Source: Henningerozyma blattae CBS 6284 (Eukaryota; Ascomycota; Saccharomycetes; Saccharomycetales; Saccharomycetaceae). From it: 64,000 nt of DNA. The position numbers and the translations under genes were made by a program. Location: NCBI RefSeq assembly GCF_000315915.1, contig NC_020187.1, forward strand, positions 558,001 to 622,000, read 5' to 3'. Below are positions 59,663 to 64,000 of the stretch, piece by piece (within the stretch, counting starts at the first letter, position 1; each line of letters begins with the position of its first letter). Below the pieces are notes generated by a model that had not been told where the DNA came from, did not search any database, and was given only the letters and a program-made list of their open reading frames with translations.

Positions 59663-60285
59663 GCTATGCCACATAGTGTGAGCTATTTTAGTCCCGTGTA
59701 TAAATCAGGATCACGTGATAACGGAATGAACATGTAGATTAACAATTAAGTGAATCATGAACATAAATTCTATTTAAGAATATAAAGCTAAAAGAATAAA
59801 CTAGAGGGTTAAGGTAAAACAAATCGGAACGTAATAATAATAATAATATTTAACTTACATAGGCTCTGGTATTAAACTAGCAGCCAAAAATATATACTAC
59901 TGGAATTAGCAAAGCAAAAAATTGTTACATGCTAGAATAAAAACTTTTATTTTTCAATTTTGCTACCATTTGCATGAGATATTTTTATTTATTTTTGTCA
60001 TTTATTTCTTATTTTATTCCGGTAAAATTCTGCTAGCCATTTCCTTCAACATTGGAAAGTCAAGTGCTATTAAAATAGCAAGTACTCTCTGTACCGTTTG
60101 CTAAAATATCTGATATCATCCACACTTACTAGAACATAGATGATTGATTAAATATTAGTTTATGTATAACTCTGAATATACATGTATAAGATTTGCCAAT
60201 ATTTTACCATGGTTAGTTTCTTATTAAGATCTAAAAAGTTTCCTCTCCCCTTGTTTACTCCGCAATAAAATCAATAAAAAACTCT

Positions 60286-60296
60286 TGACTCACGTG
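60286..60296 (+). promoter_or_regulatory. Overlapping TGACTCA and CACGTG
   Basis: TGACTCACGTG combines a perfect Gcn4 site (60286-60292) with a Cbf1-type E-box (60291-60296). It is 770 bp upstream of SSH1, too far to assign with confidence. It might serve an unrecognised transcript. Confidence 0.4.
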
Positions 60297-60668
60297 ATAC
60301 TAAAATATATTGACGAAGCATTCCGGAACAGTTCAGAAATTGTCCTACAATATCAAATCACAATATTATAATTATTATGTAATTATAGAAATAAAAAGCT
60401 ATTGCCTTAATACGTCTCAATATTCAGTATACTTGTCAAAAATAAATATATGATTATTAGGAAACAATGTGTATTTAAAATTTTATTATATCTCTAAAAA
60501 ATACCCACATACAACTAGAAAAACTGCAAGTCATAATTGTAAATATTGCGCCTTATAATGTGTAATCTTTCAATCTTAATAGCTCTAATTATATATACTA
60601 CTCCTAAACTATTCATCTCTTCTAAGAAAACTGTAAAAGATTTGTGTCGCTTCAATATTTAAAAAAAG

Positions 60669-60689
60669 TTACCCGTCTAGCCCGGGTAA
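60669..60689. promoter_or_regulatory. Inverted pair of Reb1 sites upstream of SSH1
   Basis: TTACCCG (60669-60675) and CGGGTAA (60683-60689) face each other across 7 bp, about 380 bp before the SSH1 ATG. Reb1 pairs position nucleosomes and can block readthrough transcription, for example from the upstream tRNA side. Confidence 0.6.
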
Positions 60690-61067
60690 TATCATCGTGG
60701 AAAATTTCATCAAGATATTGCCAGAAATCTCTGGGCTCGCTCGAGACGAAATTGAAGAATTAAGAGTGAAAAGATTTAACTAATTAATAACAATAACGAA
60801 AAAAGGTAGAAATAATTCTTGATTATAGTAATTAAGATTCCAATATCACGAACATACATTTTAGAAAATAGTGATTCATTCAATTAGGCCTGTGTTGGAT
60901 ACTACCTACTTTGACTCGAAATTCATTTCGCTTTTCATTTTTTTTTTGTTTTGCATTTTAATTATTTTTTCTGCTACGTATAATAATTAATATTACATTT
61001 TCTATTTTATTTTAATATAACAGCACAACCTATTATATCTCACCTCATAACATAAACACAACTTACC

Positions 61068-62549
61068 ATGGCTGGGTTTCGTTTAATTGATTTGGCTAAA
61101 CCTTTACAATCCATTTTACCAGAAATCGAACTCCCTTATGAAAATATTCCATTCGATGATAAATTAATTTATACTTTTGTCTCTGCTTTGGTCTATATCT
61201 TATGTCAATTCCCATTGGCCTCTATCTCCAAAGAGCATATCGACGTGAAAGATCCAATCTTCTTCTTACGTAATGTTTTTGCCTCTGAAACTAAGACTTT
61301 AATGGAATTTGGTTTATTCCCATTGATTTCATCTTCTTTAATCTTACAGTTGATGGCTGGTCTAAGATTGATTGATATCAATTTCAAAATTAAGTCTGAT
61401 AGACAATTGTTCCAAACTTTGACTAAATTTTTAGCTATTGTTCAATACATTATCTTGGCTAACATTTTTATCTTCGCCGGTTATTATGGTTCTAACTTGT
61501 CACCAGGCCAAATTTTGAACCTAAACATTCAATTGATTGGGTCTGGTATTTTTACTACTCTTTTATGTGAAATCGTCGATAAAGGTTACGGATTTGTTTC
61601 AGGTATTATGACTATTAACACCGTGGTCATTGCCACTACTTTAGTCTCAGATGCTTTAGCTTTCAATCAAATTGCTATTTCTGATTCTGATGACACTATT
61701 ACTGAAGCTCAAGGTGCCATCATTAACTTGATTCAAAGCTTAAGAGCTTCTCATAGAACTTTGATGGGTAATATTGTATCTGTATTCTCAAGAGACTATT
61801 TACCAAACTTATCCTCCGTTTTATTATGCATATTAGTTGGGGTTGCCGTAGCTTATTTGCATAACATTAGAATTGAATTACCAATTAGATCAACAAGAGC
61901 AAGAGGTATGAATAATATGTATCCAGTCCGTTTGTTGAATATCGGTTGTTTATCGATTCTTTTCTCTTATGTCATCTTATTTTTCATCCATATCATTGCC
62001 TTTGTTTTCATTCAATTGATTGCTAAGAATGATCCAAGTCATATTATTTGTAAAATTATTGGTCATTATGAAGTAGTTAACAACTATCTTTATGTACCAA
62101 CATTCCCATTATCATTATTGACTCCACCAAGATCTATTCAATCAATGATTTTTAAACAACCATTGACTATCATTGTTTTCCCACTATTCTTAGCTACCAC
62201 TGGTGTTTGGTTCGCCTCAAAATGGCAAGCTATCTCCGGTTCTTCTGCTAAGGATATTGCTAATGATTTCAAAGAACAAGGTATTACTCTAACTGGACGT
62301 AGAGAACAAAACATTGCCAAAGAATTAGAAAAGACTATCCCTACTGCATCAACTACCGGTGCTGCTGTGTTGGCTTTAACCACTGCAGTTGGTGAATTTT
62401 TAGGTTTGAAAGGTCAAGCTGCTGGTATGGTTGTTGGTGTCTGCGGTGCTTTTGCCATCTTAGAATTTGTCACATTAGAATATCAACAATCTGGTGGTCA
62501 AAGTATGTTGGCTCAAGTTTTAGGTGGTGCTGCATCTGCATTCCAATAG
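61068..62549 (+). CDS. SSH1: Ssh1, Sec61-homologous ER translocon subunit
   Basis: Ssh1 is the channel subunit of the second ER translocon (with Sbh2 and Sss1), used mainly for cotranslational import. The 493-residue protein (490 in S. cerevisiae) has ten predicted membrane segments. It matches Ssh1 rather than Sec61 at the N-terminus (MAGFRLIDLAKPLQSILPEI) and in the Ssh1 blocks LMEFGLFPLISSSLILQL, RVELPIRSTRARG-type sequence (here RIELPIRSTRARGMNN) and WQAISGSSAKDIANDFKEQG. It ends GGQSMLAQVLGGAASAFQ. Codon use is moderately biased. Convergent with MRPL27, as in YBR282W/YBR283C, which secures the SSH1 assignment. Confidence 0.96.
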   Translation: MAGFRLIDLAKPLQSILPEIELPYENIPFDDKLIYTFVSALVYILCQFPLASISKEHIDVKDPIFFLRNVFASETKTLMEFGLFPLISSSLILQLMAGLRLIDINFKIKSDRQLFQTLTKFLAIVQYIILANIFIFAGYYGSNLSPGQILNLNIQLIGSGIFTTLLCEIVDKGYGFVSGIMTINTVVIATTLVSDALAFNQIAISDSDDTITEAQGAIINLIQSLRASHRTLMGNIVSVFSRDYLPNLSSVLLCILVGVAVAYLHNIRIELPIRSTRARGMNNMYPVRLLNIGCLSILFSYVILFFIHIIAFVFIQLIAKNDPSHIICKIIGHYEVVNNYLYVPTFPLSLLTPPRSIQSMIFKQPLTIIVFPLFLATTGVWFASKWQAISGSSAKDIANDFKEQGITLTGRREQNIAKELEKTIPTASTTGAAVLALTTAVGEFLGLKGQAAGMVVGVCGAFAILEFVTLEYQQSGGQSMLAQVLGGAASAFQ

Positions 62550-63130
62550 ACAATTACTCTAAAGTCACCTGTTTATTAATTTTCCTTTTTAATTATTTAA
62601 TATTTTTTTTCATTTTATCTATTTCTAATTCATTGTAATATTATTATGACTGCATAATGAATCTATCTAGTATCCCCCTCCTTTTCTTCTCATTCTCATC
62701 TTAAATTCTTATTTTTTATACTTTCAAAAAAAATTTTACTCTTATTATTTTATTGATACTTCCCTATATATCTATTATTGATGTCAAAAAAAAAAACATA
62801 AATAAAATAAAATAAAATAAAATAAAATAAAATAAAATAGAAGCCAGTAAATTACATATAAATTACTTCACACACCTTCTTTAAAGATGAACATATCTTG
62901 TTGATCAGTATTTCATATTCTATTAAGAACTTATAAAATATAGCATTATATACACTTATACACTGATAAGTATACAAAATATCATTACTGTACTGACGTG
63001 TCTTTTTTCATTTTTTTTTATTTGATTTAAAAATCTAGAAGCCTTGCATTTTTTCTATTTACAATTTTAAAGCATTCAGATTATATTAAATTCATCGAAT
63101 ATAATTTAAATATATGTCCTTTGAATATGC
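62550..63130. terminator. Convergent 3' region SSH1/MRPL27
   Basis: 581 bp between convergent genes. It contains an AAAAT pentanucleotide microsatellite (about 62799-62839) and T-rich tracts. No gene was seen. Confidence 0.5.
62799..62839 (+). repeat. (AAAAT)n microsatellite
   Basis: About eight tandem pentamers in the SSH1/MRPL27 3' region. Confidence 0.85.
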
Positions 63131-63568
63131 TCAACCTCTTTCTATCCTACATTTAATATCACTAGCTGGACTTGGAACTTCACCATCTCTGACATATTCT
63201 CTCAACTTATCAAAGTATAGGTTAATATCTATTGGACCTTTTGGATAATTCTTGAATTGATGTTTTAGTTCAGGAACATCGGAGCTTACCAAAGGTTTCA
63301 GAGAAGTGTTCATTATTTTTGGTACTGTGAATGTGCGTACCTTGCTCCAATTAATAACATACTCACCATATTTGGTATGCTTACCAATACCTGATGATCT
63401 TGTACCTTTATACATATTCTTGTTCCCTTGTTTTGTAGTTAAGGGTAGTCTTTTAGTACCCTGCTTTGAGACACCATAAAATAATGAACCATCACGATAT
63501 TTCTTCCATGGTCTTGTAAGTTGTGATATAGCTGATTCATGAAATAATAATTGTTGTGTGAATTTCAT
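63131..63568 (-). CDS. MRPL27: Mitochondrial large-ribosomal-subunit protein Mrpl27
   Basis: A 54S mitochondrial ribosomal protein of the mL41 family. The 145-residue protein (146 in S. cerevisiae) starts with a basic presequence-like N-terminus and carries the strongly conserved block [39 protein letters not shown] and [17 protein letters not shown]. It ends CRIERG, like the CYKERG of S. cerevisiae. Convergent with SSH1. The ATG at 63566-63568 gives the family N-terminus. Confidence 0.96.
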   Translation of the reverse strand: MKFTQQLLFHESAISQLTRPWKKYRDGSLFYGVSKQGTKRLPLTTKQGNKNMYKGTRSSGIGKHTKYGEYVINWSKVRTFTVPKIMNTSLKPLVSSDVPELKHQFKNYPKGPIDINLYFDKLREYVRDGEVPSPASDIKCRIERG

Positions 63569-64000
63569 CTTATCCTTTGTACGAGTATTATTCTTTTTGA
63601 TTTGTTATGTCTTAGAAGAATTATTGTTTTTTTTTGTTTGATTAGCTTTTTCTATACTTCGTTTTTAATTCCTTATATAAATTCTAGAAATTTGAATATT
63701 GAAAAAAAAATCATCAAAAAAAAATGGAACAAAAAAAATAAATGTAAATATATACATAGAAAATTATCATGATTTTAATTATTAACTTGAGATTAAATTA
63801 TTTAGCTACAAACCATAAAGGTTAACTAAGATTAAATTGTGTATTTTATTGGCACCAATGAAAAGGAAAATCAAATTCATATAACAGTTTATTTACTTTT
63901 TATAGAAATACATATTATATTTAGTTTATCTCATCACTAAACACATTACAAAATTCTTCCTATTCAATTCTCTTCATATTTCTTCGTAATTTTATTTTTA
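63569..64000. other. MRPL27 promoter and window edge
   Basis: 432 bp, AT-rich, with poly-A/T runs. It contains the MRPL27 promoter. No gene is visible before the window ends. Confidence 0.4.

Larger units (their letters stand above)
59657..61067. other. tRNA-Cys to SSH1 intergenic region
   Basis: 1.4 kb without a supported protein gene. It holds CACGTG at 59712-59717, an overlapping Gcn4/CACGTG site (60286-60296), a pair of inverted Reb1 sites (60669-60689) and an AT-rich leader. A 60-codon frame at 59922-60104 is T-rich and hydrophobic with no family match. Confidence 0.55.

Noticed and set aside
59712..59830. CDEI-like TCACGTG as a centromere
   Set aside because: No CDEIII-like sequence follows an 80-90 bp AT-rich block here or at the other CACGTG sites checked.
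59922..60104. 60-codon frame downstream of tRNA-Cys
   Set aside because: Phe/Ile-rich translation of AT-rich DNA; no family, no supporting context.

Overview
This is nuclear DNA of a budding yeast of the Saccharomycetaceae. The genes are intronless and closely packed, the DNA is AT-rich with many Asn/Ser/Asp/Gln low-complexity tracts, and almost every gene is recognisable as an orthologue of a Saccharomyces cerevisiae gene. Gene order interleaves members of paired S. cerevisiae blocks, and several expected members (COG4, PRE2, MRPL51, NOP7 and others) are absent. This fits a lineage that descends from the whole-genome duplication and lost duplicate genes independently, for example Kazachstania/Maudiozyma, Naumovozyma or Tetrapisispora. 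The species cannot be fixed from sequence alone. No virus, CRISPR array or full-length transposon was seen.

Layout. About 0.3-28 kb: RPN7, YTH1, PIL1-type eisosome gene, FHL1, RPL11, SNT309, MRP13, GCD2, TOM20, SLX9, a YPR097W orthologue and SYT1. These come alternately from the S. cerevisiae chromosome XVI (YPR095-108) and VII (YGR081-086) regions with orientation conserved. About 28-30 kb: two unrecognised genes. About 30-44.6 kb: CKS1, HSL7, a YPR089W-type DIL-domain gene, AGP2, CCZ1 and SUA7, mixing chromosome II and XVI genes. After a 2.3 kb gene-free gap the relative orientation flips: a giant FMP27/YPR117W lipid-transfer gene, then GTF1, MED18 and VMA21 (chromosome VII order). A 3.3 kb nearly gene-free stretch follows, holding a tRNA-Cys gene and a 346-bp element bounded by 38-bp perfect inverted repeats. 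The window ends with the convergent pair SSH1 and MRPL27.

Functions. The genes are housekeeping: proteasome lid, mRNA 3'-end processing, splicing, cytosolic and mitochondrial ribosomes, translation initiation, Pol II initiation and Mediator, mitochondrial import and tRNA amidation, vacuolar trafficking and V-ATPase assembly, ER translocation, eisosomes, Arf exchange and cell-cycle control. Some promoter logic is readable: a perfect Rpn4 element before RPN7, adjacent PAC and RRPE motifs before the rRNA-processing gene SLX9, Reb1-type TTACCCG sites in at least six promoters, and CACGTG boxes in many promoters, including two in the RPL11 promoter.

Most useful second looks: a one-base frame break near the 3' end of CCZ1, with about 56 further plausible codons in the next frame; a two-frame membrane-protein reading frame near 13 kb; the 38-bp inverted-repeat element near 59 kb; GC-rich islands upstream of PIL1 and AGP2; and synteny breakpoints that fall in the longest gene-free gaps.
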